DNA of 64,000 bases from Cloeon dipterum (lineage: Eukaryota > Arthropoda > Insecta > Ephemeroptera > Baetidae): positions 28,834,545 through 28,898,544 of the forward strand of contig NC_088790.1 in the NCBI RefSeq assembly GCF_949628265.1. Direction: 5' to 3'. The notes beneath the pieces were generated by a model. That model saw only the letters and a list, made by a program, of their open reading frames with translations, searched no databases and was not told where the DNA came from. A program made the position numbers and the translations under genes. The first letter of the stretch is position 1; the number at the start of each line of letters is the position of its first letter. Below, one piece after another: positions 23,633-34,420 of the stretch.

Positions 23633-26034
23633 TTTTTTTAATATTTGGTTACAAAATATTATCTAAGCATTATTTTAAAATAGTTCTACTAGTTTTGTTT
23701 AAATTGAATTTTAATTAATCCCTCTGGAAATAGTTGAGTTTGAGATGTTATTTAACTCGCTCAAAAAGCAACAAGTGCAGGCTCAACCGCTCGTGAAGGG
23801 AGATGCACCCGAGACTCTTTGCCTGCATCGCAGCGGTGAAGGCTGCGAGCGTAACACAAAAGGCTCTCCTTCGCCGTGCCTCTGGCGCATTGTGATTGCA
23901 GCCAAATCGGCCTGAAAGCGGCGAGTCGTTTCCTTGAGAAGTGTTTTAGGGAATAAAAATTTTGTCAGGGATGTGCCAGCCAGCCAGATGAAAAGCCCGC
24001 AGCAACAGCACCTTTCAAAGTCAGAGTTGATTTTATTTTGGGTGTCGAAGCCGGCCGACAGCCTCCCGCGTTTTGGCGGGTCAGTTTTAGCGCGCAAAAA
24101 TGATTCCGCGGAAGAGCATTTCACACACATCGACTAAAACAGCCACTCTGATCACGAGACGCTCGCCACCGCCGCCGCTGGCAGGTGTTTTCGTGACCAT
24201 TGCAAAGGGCAAACGCGCGAGTTTTGTTAATTTTGAATTTCTACTTTACCTTGGTCAGTTTTTTACTATATAGAAAATTAATTTACTGCTCAAAATACAA
24301 ATAATATTCAATTGATGCCCCTTACCAAGTTCACGCATCAGGCTAGATTTTATAAAAAAAAATACAGACGAAACGCGATAGTGCGGCCGCGTGTGCGTTG
24401 TGACCAAATTGATTAACAGATTACGGACATGTACTTATTCCCCACGCTCGAGTTGGGCCGAGGGAACAATCTTCATACAAGTAACAGTCCCAAATGCATT
24501 CAAATCACCAGAAAAATTGAGAGGAAATAAGTTAATTTACCATTTTTTGGAGAGGAAATGCTGAGCGCTGTTCTTAAGTCGTGCTCTGTAGCGGGCTGCA
24601 GATCGAAGAGTGATGTACGATGCACTTGTGGAGGGTGGAGCTAGTTGAGAGGCGTTTAACAGGGTTGCCAGCTGCCAGGGAAGGCGAAAGAAAAAGGTTA
24701 AAGAGGAAGGTTGTTGACGTTAGAGCAAACAATGTAAAAGGAGTTTTTATTTTAACGCAGATATTGGAGAAAATTGAGCATCGCTTTATTTTAAGTCCAT
24801 CAAATTTTTCCAAAACGTAGAGTTCTCCCGCGCGCGTCCTAGAGTCTGTAGCAACCCTAATAAACCAAGGGGGATTTTACCCGAACCAATGATTTTCCTT
24901 GAATTTATGCTTCCAACAATAAAATCACTCTCTCCTTAAACTCTGGTCCACTGAACTATATTATTCAACTCAGCTAAATAATAAAATGCCTACAATCGGT
25001 CATAATTATTATTAACTCGGCTGCTCATTGTCAGGCGCGGCAGCGAGTTAATATAATTTTGAGACTTTAAAAATATTAATTGCCTTCTGTCTGTGAGCAG
25101 TCCGGAATCCTTAAAATAAAATCTGCGTCTTGCTGGCCTGGCTAGACCGCGCGTGACCGAATATTCTCAGCAACTCCCAAACTCAAATGAATAGTACAGT
25201 TCCTCTAAATATTAGCAAGCTTTGAAAATTGCAAACTGATCGACAAATTTAGTCTCCTTTTTTATTAATTACGTTATCATCTTTGAATTCTCGGTATTTA
25301 TCAAAATAAATGGAAAAGTAGAAATTATACACCGCCGTTTAACTGCTGTAAAACAATGATTTATGATGTGTTTTTATTGAAACGTAAGTGACTCTAACAA
25401 TTACAAAAATGCTTTCAATCGCGATATTGGCCATATTTTCCGTTGCGTTAATTATTAAAACGCAGACGAGACTTTGACAAAATGCTTACTTATTACTGTG
25501 GCTGGCTGGCGCGTACGCGAGAAGATGCTCGGCAGAGGTCGGAAAACCATCTCAGAGGAAGCCCAAATGCAGCCTCTCCGATAACTCGGGGGAGAGGGTG
25601 CATTTGGCTGCCAGTTTTACGCGTCAGCCAGTGGTGCGCTAAGGGCGCGACAATCACGTTACAGTTAAACAGTGCTCGTCTCACGCTCAAAAGAATAAAT
25701 GCCAATTCTGTAAAATATACGGAGCTCTTGACTGTCGATATTGGTGCCTGGTCACGGCGCCTCTAAGGTCAGTAACAGGCCAAAGAGTGTCACACCAGCT
25801 TCACATTTGAAAATGTGATCTTTTATATACATATTTAAATGGATGAATAGAATTAAAAAAATCATACTAAAAATATCATATGAATGAATTGCGTTAGTCC
25901 CCTCCGGGAAAGTGACTTCAACAACCTGACGGCCACCGTCCCTGACGCCCAGCTAATTTTTTTCTATGAAACATCGGTATGAATTTTCAGAGTGTTCGCT
26001 ATTTGTTGTTATTCACCTTTGTAAATATTTACAG

Positions 26035-26375
26035 CCTGTCTTGAAGAAGGTGACTGTCCCTGTGATGAGCAAAACCGACTGCGCGACCGCTTCGGCCTCA
26101 GACCCCGCAACAATGACCTATATTTGCGTGGATAGCAGTGGATTTACTGACTTGTGCCAGGTTTGCGCGATAAAAATATATATATTTTGCAATGATCAAA
26201 CGGAATGTTTTATAGGTCTTCTTTATAAATGGTCCAGATCATTCATTTGGTTGGAATCCAGTGCTAGCGATTGGTGGCCAGGTACAAGGCTTACCTTTTG
26301 GTTTCGGCTGTGACCAATCTTATTGGCCATCTGCGAACATCGCTCTTTTCCGCCAGAACTTGACAAGTGAAACTC
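26035..26375 (+). pseudogene. Decayed trypsin-like protease exon, copy 3
   Basis: This is the third copy. A plus-strand reading frame open to 26313 covers LKKVTVPVMSKTDC and TYICVDSSGFTDLCQVC, but where the catalytic-serine loop should follow it runs into unrelated residues. The C-terminal VQGLPFGFGCDQ segment lies in a different frame. Best explained as a processed-away remnant of a serine protease gene, present before the array duplicated. Confidence 0.4.
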
Positions 26376-26699
26376 CTTTTGTGGATTTCGTTTAGTTAGA
26401 ATTTTTCGATCAGAAAATTTTATTTGTCAATAACACAATAAATGTTCTCCGCCTGGTACTCTCAGAATTTTAGTCATGAAATTAATTTTTTAGTCAAATT
26501 TTCTCAAATTAAAATCTCCACGCCATGTTGCCTTTAATATTCCCAAAAATCAATCTGACTATTGCAGATTTGACTTCCAAAAAGATACTTAGTTGATATA
26601 TTTATTGGAAAGTTGGAATTAGATGAATTACGAGGTTAAATTTGAGCCGTAATAAATTTTAATTAGTGTTCTTGGTGTTGATTTGTATTCTTTTCCCAA

Positions 26700-27200
26700 T
26701 CATAACCTCAAATCGCAAGTCATATTATGTGTAAATTATTTTTATTTTTGAACCAACAAAAAATGCTTGAGAATGGCTTCCCTAGAGAGTTGGAGAAGAT
26801 TCAAATTTTTATTTTCGATTAAATTTCCTACAATGTGCGTGCGTGAAAATAAAATCAGGGCGGCTATTAAGACGCAGTTTTTTATTGATCCAAACAGAAC
26901 TGAGAGAAGACTCAGCACATTTCTAATTACGGCAGCTAACACGCACAGTTCTCGCTGCTAAAAAAGAGACCGATAATGCGCTTCAAAAATTGAGATAAAA
27001 GCGGCCCGCAGAAAACGCTAAAAGATGTGTCAAACGGGCAAAATATTTTGAGATGGAGGGGAAAATGGAATTAAAAGAAGGTTGCTCCTCGTAGGACGCG
27101 CGAAATTCGCTCCAGGGCTGCGAGGAGAGGGTGTGCACCCCCAACTGTGTGTGCGGCGGTGTGCTCTCAAGCGAGCAGCGTCGCGGTTGTACTTATTTGT
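26700..27200. repeat. Duplicated SMG1 3'-flank fragment in unit 3
   Basis: From about 26745 (AACCAACAAAAAATGCTTGA) to about 27190 the sequence follows 34490-34930, including the TTTTTTATTGATCCAAACAG stretch that forms the putative SMG1 poly(A) signal on the minus strand. Orientation is the same as at SMG1. Part of the same repeat is inside the palindrome of unit 2. Confidence 0.7.
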
Positions 27201-27503
27201 ATATAGTCAGATATAGTCAGTTTATGATGGAAATAGAATTACTTATCGAAATTTTCGGATCTATTCTGTTAATTTGATTTACTGACGGAGCAGCGCGGAA
27301 ATGGTTTTCTTATTTCCACTTTGAATATTATAGTGTAACAGTCATTCTAATATTCTGAAAAGATTTGCATTTTCCTTCCCCATTTCAGGAAGTAATAAAT
27401 TTGATAAAAAATAACACATGTTACTTTAAATTTAAATGCTAATATGTAAGAAGAAAAGCAGAAGTCTAGTTCTTGACTTTTTGTCACTGTTTTTTTTTTT
27501 TTG

Positions 27504-27630
27504 ACTTGCTGAAAACCAAAATCGGTTCAGCCAATCGCCGTAGAATCGTGAAATACTATTTTTTTAAATAAAAAAATTTTCCATCGTTTCTACATAGCGA
27601 ATGGCTGAACTGATTTTTGTTTTCAGTACT
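27504..27630. mobile_element. Foldback (MITE-like) element, unit 3
   Basis: This is the copy of the foldback element at 14820-14945, with the same arms (GCTGAAAAC ... GTTTTCAG) and AT-rich loop. The right arm has diverged slightly (TTTTCAGTACTTTT). No coding capacity. Confidence 0.55.
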
Positions 27631-28175
27631 TTTAAAGAAATAATGATTCTAAAAGCGACTGGATTGAGTCTGGAATCACAGCGGAGGTGCCTTAATATCG
27701 AGTATACGCTGGTGCCATCTATTGGCAGCTTGAAACACTAGGGTTTCCTCAGTACACTGTTTTTCTCATGATAATGGAAACAAAATTAATGCCGTCATGC
27801 TTCATTCTTTGATTCGCCCAGACACCGAGCATGTTGTTCATTCTGTGATTTTATTTGAAAATGAAAATGCATGAATTTATGTCTAGTGTGGAGATTGGTA
27901 TTTAATATAGTATCAAAGATTCGTTAAGAAGATTGTCTTGTTTACAAATTTCACCAACAATAGACAAACTTTCTCGCTAACTCGACTTCAGTTTATTTGT
28001 TTCTTGATTTGATTATTTGTGTTTGATGAAAAAAGTCGGACTTCATCGCTTTGGCAGACGTTTATCAATTGAGGGGTCGTCGGTGGGTGAGGGTGTGGCC
28101 GCTGACGGCACGATCTCCATAACCATGAATTGCGGATGCTAAAGTTGAATTGGCTGCATTGTTAATTTTTCCCAT

Positions 28176-29060
28176 TTATTTCTTTTGATGTGACGGGTGC
28201 CTCTGGCGTACATGTCGGATCATGTTTCCTTTTTGGGTGAAGGCCTTGCCACATTCAGGACAGACATGCTTGTTCTCACCTGAGTGAATGACTAAGTGCT
28301 GCTTCAGGTTGTCCGTGCGCTTAAATCCCTTATTGCACACCAAACAGTTGAATGGCCGCTCAAGGCTATGGGCGGTCTTCTTGTGCCTTTTCAATTGTGA
28401 TTTGAACTCGAATCTTTTGCCGCAAGTTTCACAGATTGATGACTTGATTTCATAAGAAATCCGATTTTGCTTTAGCAAATCTTTGTCCGTGTTGGATATT
28501 GAGTTGGCTGCGTTCTTCTTTTCCGACTCATTTCTCTCGGTTTTGTGGATGCGTGAGTGACGATGCAAGGCGTAATTTCGTTTGAAGGTTTTGCCGCATT
28601 TTGGACAGACGTGCTCAGACCGCCCAGGGTTGTGCTCCTTCATGTGTCTGACCAAGCTTGATTTGTAGTTGAATCCCTTACTGCAATCCGAACAGATGAA
28701 CGGCCACTCAGAGTTGTGAACCTTCTTGTGCCTCCCCAGGCTTGATTTGTAGTTGAATACCGCACCGCAAATGTCACATATATACTTAGAGAGTTCGTGA
28801 GAATCCTGAAGATGTTGTTGAAGCAGAAGGTTGTTTGGGAATTCCATGTTGCACTGTTGGCAACCGAACAGCCTTTGGCCATAATGTGCAACATCAGCAT
28901 CTTCCATAGCCTCAGCCTCAGGGGAAGCAACTGATTGTTTTAGACAAACATGTTGTTCAAGCAGATCTTTGTCTGGGAAGGCCATTATTTTGCACTCTGA
29001 GCAAACGAAAAGCGGCGTTCTATCAACGCCAACACGCAGCAGCACCTTTCGAGGCCTCAT
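28176..29060 (-). CDS. C2H2 zinc-finger protein, copy 3 (longest version)
   Basis: The start is the ATG at 29060 (MRPRKVLLRVGVD); a GTG further upstream also lies in frame, beyond which a TGA closes the frame. That gives 294 residues. An extra N-terminal, incomplete finger (FVCSECKIMAFPDKDLLEQHVC, here C-x2-C..H-x-C) is absent from copies 1 and 2. Seven C2H2 fingers follow with the same backbone as the other copies but other contact residues (third finger after the extra one: YKSSLGRH; last: TQKGNMIRH). The spacer between fourth and fifth regular fingers is longer here (about 37 residues). The N-terminal part is bracketed by two direct repeats. Likely the most complete member of the three. 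Confidence 0.8.
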   Translation of the reverse strand: MRPRKVLLRVGVDRTPLFVCSECKIMAFPDKDLLEQHVCLKQSVASPEAEAMEDADVAHYGQRLFGCQQCNMEFPNNLLLQQHLQDSHELSKYICDICGAVFNYKSSLGRHKKVHNSEWPFICSDCSKGFNYKSSLVRHMKEHNPGRSEHVCPKCGKTFKRNYALHRHSRIHKTERNESEKKNAANSISNTDKDLLKQNRISYEIKSSICETCGKRFEFKSQLKRHKKTAHSLERPFNCLVCNKGFKRTDNLKQHLVIHSGENKHVCPECGKAFTQKGNMIRHVRQRHPSHQKK

Positions 29061-30008
29061 TTTCGGCTCTTCCACCTTTAATCCCTTGTTAGCCTTTCCG
29101 GCAGCTCATCCATAGCCTCAGGAGCTGCAACTGATTATGAGCTTTGGCCTCCCTGCCGCGGGTTTTGTATGGCTTGTGGGGGGAAATGTTCCGCTGCTTG
29201 AAATTCAAAAACTCCCAGCAATTTCCTTTGGTGGTCAGATATATTGGATCTGGAAAATTTCAACATTTCATAAATAACTTGAATAGCACGTTAACTTTAG
29301 CTCAATTTTAATAAACGAAAATATGCATTTTCATCTAAAAATTAATCAATAGCTCACATTTAAACAAATTTAAGATATCAACAAAATAAGCTCACCCTGA
29401 GTGCAGGTTCAAATTATTGCAGCCAACACACGTTCTCAAAGCTTTACAATTCACTCGTGTTGCAGGAACTGTAATTCACAATAAAAAAATATTTCAATAA
29501 TCACATAAATTTTATCAAATAGAATGAACTGCATTTTATATCGCTGATAAAAAATAAATACCTTAAATCGTGAGACCGCGCTCTGAGAATTAATTGATGC
29601 GCTTGCACTGCTTGGCTGCTGCAGGGAAATTGAGTTTGACATTCGCTGCTGCGACGGGAGGGGAGAAAAAGTTACCTCCCGTGCTCAAAGCTCACCCCTA
29701 CAGGCTAAAGAAAGAAGAAGCGAAACTTTCCTACATATTTTGAGTCAATTTAGATGGTTGTAGACATTTTAAAATTAAGTTTGGATTGCTTAAAATTGCT
29801 TGATTAGCGCGGTCATTGGATTGGAATCTCAGAAAAATATAGCCGATCGTCTAAATTTACAGACTTAATTATAATTTAGGACTAAAATAAAAATCTGGCA
29901 GTCATTGAAAAGGTTTCTATGGTGTTTCCACGGGACATTTATCATTATTTTGTTTAAATTTAGTGTTTATTTGCATATTAAATATAAAATATTGCTCAAA
30001 ATGTGCAG

Positions 30009-30146
30009 GTGTGTGGTCTGGTGCCGTCGGTGCGGAGCCTGTCGCTGTCCAGGGTACCTGACGTGTCCCCTCTGCTAAAGCTGAAGGCCGCGTCCCACCT
30101 TGAGCTGCTGCACTTCAACTCGGTCAACGTGGTGTGTGAGGTGGAG
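30009..30146 (+). pseudogene. Relic LRR-type exon, copy 3
   Basis: After ATGTGCAG the frame reads VCGLVPSVRSLSLSRVPDVS and on to NVVCEVE. It is intact but ends at the array breakpoint at 30146, where the donor seen in copy 2 is replaced by CTTACG. The downstream exon is missing. A remnant. Confidence 0.5.
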
Positions 30147-30525
30147 CTTACGTACATTAATCATGGTATTAATTGGCTTGCCTGCCTTGCTCTTCAACCG
30201 ATACTGTTCCGCTAAGCAGTCTTTCTGTGCGGGTTGCATTCTTTATTTGAACAGGAAATAATCAGATTTATTATTTAGCTAATTTTATTGAGTTTTATTT
30301 ATTGCTTTAGAAAGGATGATTAAAAATTAAAATGCTCAGCTTATTCCGAAATTTGTTTCAAGATTATGCACAGTGAGAATAAACAAACAAACACAGTTCC
30401 GCTCCGTCGTTGCACACAATTTTTAAGGATTTCTCTAAAAACACTTTCCATCTATCGTGATGGAATTTAAAAAATTTCACACTGGAGGGAAACGTATTGT
30501 AGAATTTTGAAAACACGTCGCAAAT

Positions 30526-30746
30526 GTGGAGCGAGTCATCCATAATATTCGTCGCTGCTACGAACGCAGCACGGCTGATATTCCTTTAATTTATAATATT
30601 TATGAAAGCGTTCGTTTCGCAGCTAGTAGATCGGAAGTGATTATCGACTTGGATAATTTAAACATGGGAAGCAGGAACTTGAACAATCAGGAGCCAATCT
30701 ACCAAAAATGGATCGAAGTTGATTTTAAATTCTTTAAATCCCTATC
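30526..30746 (+). other. Candidate first exon of the plus-strand leucine-rich gene
   Basis: An open frame reads VERVIHNIRRCYERSTADIP and ends LNNQEPIYQKWIEVDFKFFKSLS before a good donor ATC|GTAAGT at 30746. A start codon in this frame is missing upstream (a stop comes first), so either an upstream exon splices in or translation begins at a later ATG (LNMGSRN). Its end is in phase 2, which does not match the phase 0 start of the exon at 31873, so a further exon may lie between. It could also belong to a separate gene. Confidence 0.35.
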
Positions 30747-31199
30747 GTAAGTAGAATTATTTTATATGTATAAAAACAGACATAAAACACGCGAACAAAT
30801 CAGTATAGTTAGAATAGCTTCCTATGGCCGCGCGCTTTGTATTGTCAAAATGATGATTTTTAGAGACCTAGACTGAAATAAAAAGATATGCATGCTCACA
30901 TGTTCTGCTCATTATTTATCTTTATACCAAGTATGTAATCCTAACATTTTTCCAACTATAAAGCATAAATTACTGCTATCTCAATTGCAAAAACTGAATT
31001 AAAATCGTGCGTAGATCATTATAAATTCCTTATAAAACATCAAATAAATTAAAAGAGCATTAAAATATATAATTATATTATAAAATGAATAAAAATTATT
31101 CAATATATCTCTTTGGTTTGCAGTGGAGTTAAACAAAAAGCCAAACATTTTATTCATTCAATATGGTGTCGGTATTGAAATCTAATTATGGCAAATAAA

Positions 31200-31700
31200 T
31201 AGTTGAGACCATAAATAGTTAGACTAATTATATCTCTGCGTTTAAATAAAACCCTTTTTAGATTGTTTGCTCTTGTTAAGAACCTTCCTCTGAAACCTTT
31301 TTCTTTATTTTGCCTTATCAGCTGGCAACCCTCTGAATAACCTTCCAACTAGCGCCACGCACCCCCTCCGAAGGGGATGTGGCATTCGTAACTAGCCGCA
31401 GTCATATGCTTCGATCATCTGCAGCTCGCAGGAGAACACGTGTTAATAACAGCGCTCCGCATTTTCCCGTCAAACATGGTAAATTAACTCTTTTTCTTTC
31501 AATTCTTATGGTGTTTTTGAATACACTTTGGACTGTAATTTGAGTATTTTGATTCCTCGGCCCTACTCGAGCGTGGAGAGAGGGTAAGATGTCCGTAATC
31601 GGCACATCATTTTGCTTACAAACGGTCGGCACGCTCGTTTCGTCTTCAATATATTCCCAGATAAATGCGCGTGACACACACACGAGAAGGAGCATTTTTC
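31200..31700. repeat. Inverted, diverged copy of the upstream array module
   Basis: Read on the minus strand, this stretch follows the array module seen at about 12210-12440: GATTACGGACAT, then CCACGCTCGAGTAGGGCCGAGG, then GAGCGCTGTT and GAGCTGCAGAT. It lies directly 5' of the plus-strand leucine-rich gene, in the same relation that the module has to the minus-strand genes. So gene and module were inverted together relative to the array. Confidence 0.65.
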
Positions 31701-31872
31701 ATAATAGGGGCTGCTATAATTGAAAATTATTTGAATTATTTAATGCAAGAAGCAATTAATTGATAAAAATTTTGTTCTAGAATTTGCAATACTTTGTTTC
31801 TGCTTGATAATTTTCCAGCTTCGCAACTCTCGTTTAGAATTATATGTACTTAATGGACACTTATGCTTTCAG

Positions 31873-33735
31873 TCGGACATTAAAAATCCGAAGAGCTTGG
31901 TGGAAACGGCTGTCAAGACAATCGTTGACAATATCAACAGTTATGGCGAAAATTTGACCACAAAATTAGGTAAGCGAAAAAGGATTTAACTTCAAAGAAG
32001 ATTTTGCGCAGTTTGATTTTGGCAGTGCAAAAACCGTGCTCAACTCTTTTTCTATGAAAAAAAAATGAATTTAACGATATATTTTTATCTTTAAAATAAT
32101 TTTCTAATTAAAAAAAATTAATTCAAGAATGATTTGAACTCCATTTTAAATGCAACCTATTATATATTTGTGAAATATTTTATAATACTTATTTTCTAGC
32201 TCCCGATCCAAGGCAGATGGTTCTAGAAGAATTGTTTAATAGGTTGGTTTGGAGTGACGACAGTTTGAGCATCAGCACTAAAAAATCATGGTTGGCTTTT
32301 CCAAGCCTCTTGAGTCGCGAAACTAAATCAATTGAAACAAGTGGACTGAAGAAAATGTTCAATTTAAATCTAAAGACGACTTCAAGCACTGCAGACGCCG
32401 AATTTCCTTTCTTGAAGGTTAGACGGGAGTAAAATTTCATTTCTCTGCGACTCATCTTTAAACCCCTCAAGGTTCTCCAACTACTCGCTGAAAAAGCTCC
32501 AAATCTGCAAGAATTAAAAATGAACCACTCTGGACTAGATTCGCGGCTTTGTCGTGATGAAATCGCATCGTTCAGCAATTTGAATAATCTGTCAGAGCTT
32601 AAAATCTTACGAGGCACCGTCCTGCACTCTGAATTAAAGGAAATTGTGAAGAACTGCAAAGGCCTGCAGGTCATTCAAGTTTTGCACCTTAGGTTGGAAG
32701 GCGAGCAAAAAATCGATTTCCTCAACGACGGCTTTTTATTTCACACCATCGGATTTCGTCCTTCTGGAAACATCTCAGTCACGTTAGACAAGGATTTGTC
32801 TAGACCCAAGTACCATGATTTAGGCCCTGGCCCGCATTATCACATATTTGGCAGACCAGAGAGCGTGGAAGACCTAGAATTCTTGAAGACGCAGCCCCAC
32901 GCAACAAAACTCACGGTAAAATTATTTTCTCTTGGCTGACAAAATGATAAATAATAAATCTCTTCTAAATATACAGATTTTCTGCGAAAATTTCAAGGAT
33001 GAGCTCAAACTTGACCGTTTCCCACATTTGCCGAAGCTGAGATCCGCCGTTTTCCGGTGCTGGGAACATAAAACGCACGCGTTGGAATGTTTCCTCGAGG
33101 GAAATGGACACCTTTTGAGTCGGTTGGCCATTGCATCGGATGACACCAGTCGCTCAAATATAGCAGCAGGGTTGACCTTGGAAAAAGTCTTTGGCTGGTG
33201 CCGCAACCTCGAGTGGTTCTTGCTGCAAAACTTGAGCATGCCCAGCTATAACGTTCCCATTTCGTTCATCAACCATTTAAAATATTTTATGTGGTTCAAT
33301 ACGGGGTAAGAATACTTAATTTTGTCAAGAACTATGCATAACAAAACTGAGAATCTGGAATTTACTCTTAATTTAGAAGTGTATGTCCATATTTTGCATT
33401 ATCCTCTTAATATTAAAAAGAGTCTTGATTATAATATAACAGCAGAACATTTTTACAATTAAAAAATAAAACTTTATTTCAGTAATACGTTCGTGGATGT
33501 TTCGAGTTTGCTGACAGCGCCACAGTTAGAGGATTTTGAAATCAGGATCTTCAACTTAGATCTTGGTGATAAGGAAGCCCTCTTTTCCCGGATTGCCCAG
33601 AAAGAGGTTCTGATGAATCTGAAACGCTTCAAAGTGCATAGGTTCTTTAACAGGGTTGCCACAAGCTTGTTACAAGACCAATTGATTGCCGAAATCAAAT
33701 CAGCCTTTCCTCATGTTGATGAATTAAAATATTAA
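31873..33735 (+). CDS. Leucine-rich (F-box/LRR-like) protein, diverged third member
   Basis: Five plus-strand exons join in phase: 31873-31969, 32200-32417, 32472-32915, 32977-33305 and 33483-33735 (stop TAA). They give 446 residues; the true N terminus lies upstream and is unresolved. The same features as copies 1 and 2 appear in order: NPKSLVETAVKTIVDN, an F-box-like helix (APDPRQMVLEELF), leucine-rich segments (LNNLSELKI, HLPKLRSAVF, FGWCRNLEWF) and the C-terminal LTAPQLEDFEIRI. Exon phases are identical to the tandem copies and the first exon has the same length (97 bp). Two AATAAA signals follow (33820-33825, 33833-33838). Probably a functional single-copy relative from which, or beside which, the array members arose. 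Confidence 0.75.
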
Positions 33736-33838
33736 GCATTCGACTTTATCGAAAGAGATGACATAATTTTATACGCACTCTCTATTTTTTTACTTGACAT
33801 TTTGAGATGTATTTTAGATAATAAAATTACTTAATAAA

Positions 33839-34420
33839 TATATGTTAATTTAGATATATGTGGTCGCATCTTTTCGTCTCCCCGCACCGAGGTCTTTATA
33901 ATTGAAACGCCAGACATTATTCGTCCCTTAAGCCGCTGGAAAGGTGCGCCTCCCAGCCCGTTGAGCTATTTGAGCATTTCGAGTGACTAAACCAACCACT
34001 TTTTTGCCATCTGACATTGACGGTAGCCAGCATTAGATCTCCAAACTGCTCAAATATATCTCATTTCTTTGAAACTCCCGAGAATTCCTCAACAATGCGA
34101 GCCAACGGGCTGGTTTGTGAATAGCTTAACTGGCATAATACATAGTAAAATGACAATTCATCATAATTAGTTGGTCTAGAAATGCTTTAATAAAATGGAT
34201 GGCCATTTAATTTATTTTTTAGAATTAAAAAAGTATAGAAAATACCATCTTATACACCTTTCTTACTAAATAATTCCAGATTTAAATTTCTTAATCTTTA
34301 TCAAAGGCATTCAATGAACACCATACATACTAATTTATATATATTTGTTGGACTTCGTTATTTACTCGTTAGAGGATTAACGAGGGTGGATTTGGGCCGT
34401 GATCATTTTTAAATTCTTGG
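33839..34420. other. Intergenic stretch between leucine-rich gene and SMG1 flank
   Basis: AT-rich sequence with a GC-richer part at 33860-34140. I see no open frame, RNA gene or clear element in it. Confidence 0.4.

Larger units (their letters stand above)
11923..24094. repeat. Tandem segmental duplication, unit 2 (about 12.2 kb)
   Basis: This is the second copy of the unit, in the same orientation and gene order as unit 1. It differs by an extra segment at about 14150-15350 (shared with unit 3), by a satellite and palindrome block (about 17.3-19.95 kb) where unit 1 has other sequence, and by a short LINE 3' end at 23531. Collinearity with unit 1 resumes at about 19950 (compare unit 1 from about 7700). 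Confidence 0.85.
24095..30146. repeat. Tandem segmental duplication, unit 3 (truncated, about 6 kb)
   Basis: The third copy starts with the same sequence as units 1 and 2 and runs through the upstream module, protease-like relic, zinc-finger gene and first relic LRR exon. Similarity stops abruptly at 30146, exactly at the 3' border of that relic exon, where units 1 and 2 continue into intron sequence. The leucine-rich gene expected further right in the minus orientation is missing; a diverged relative lies at 31.9-33.7 kb in the opposite orientation. Confidence 0.85.
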
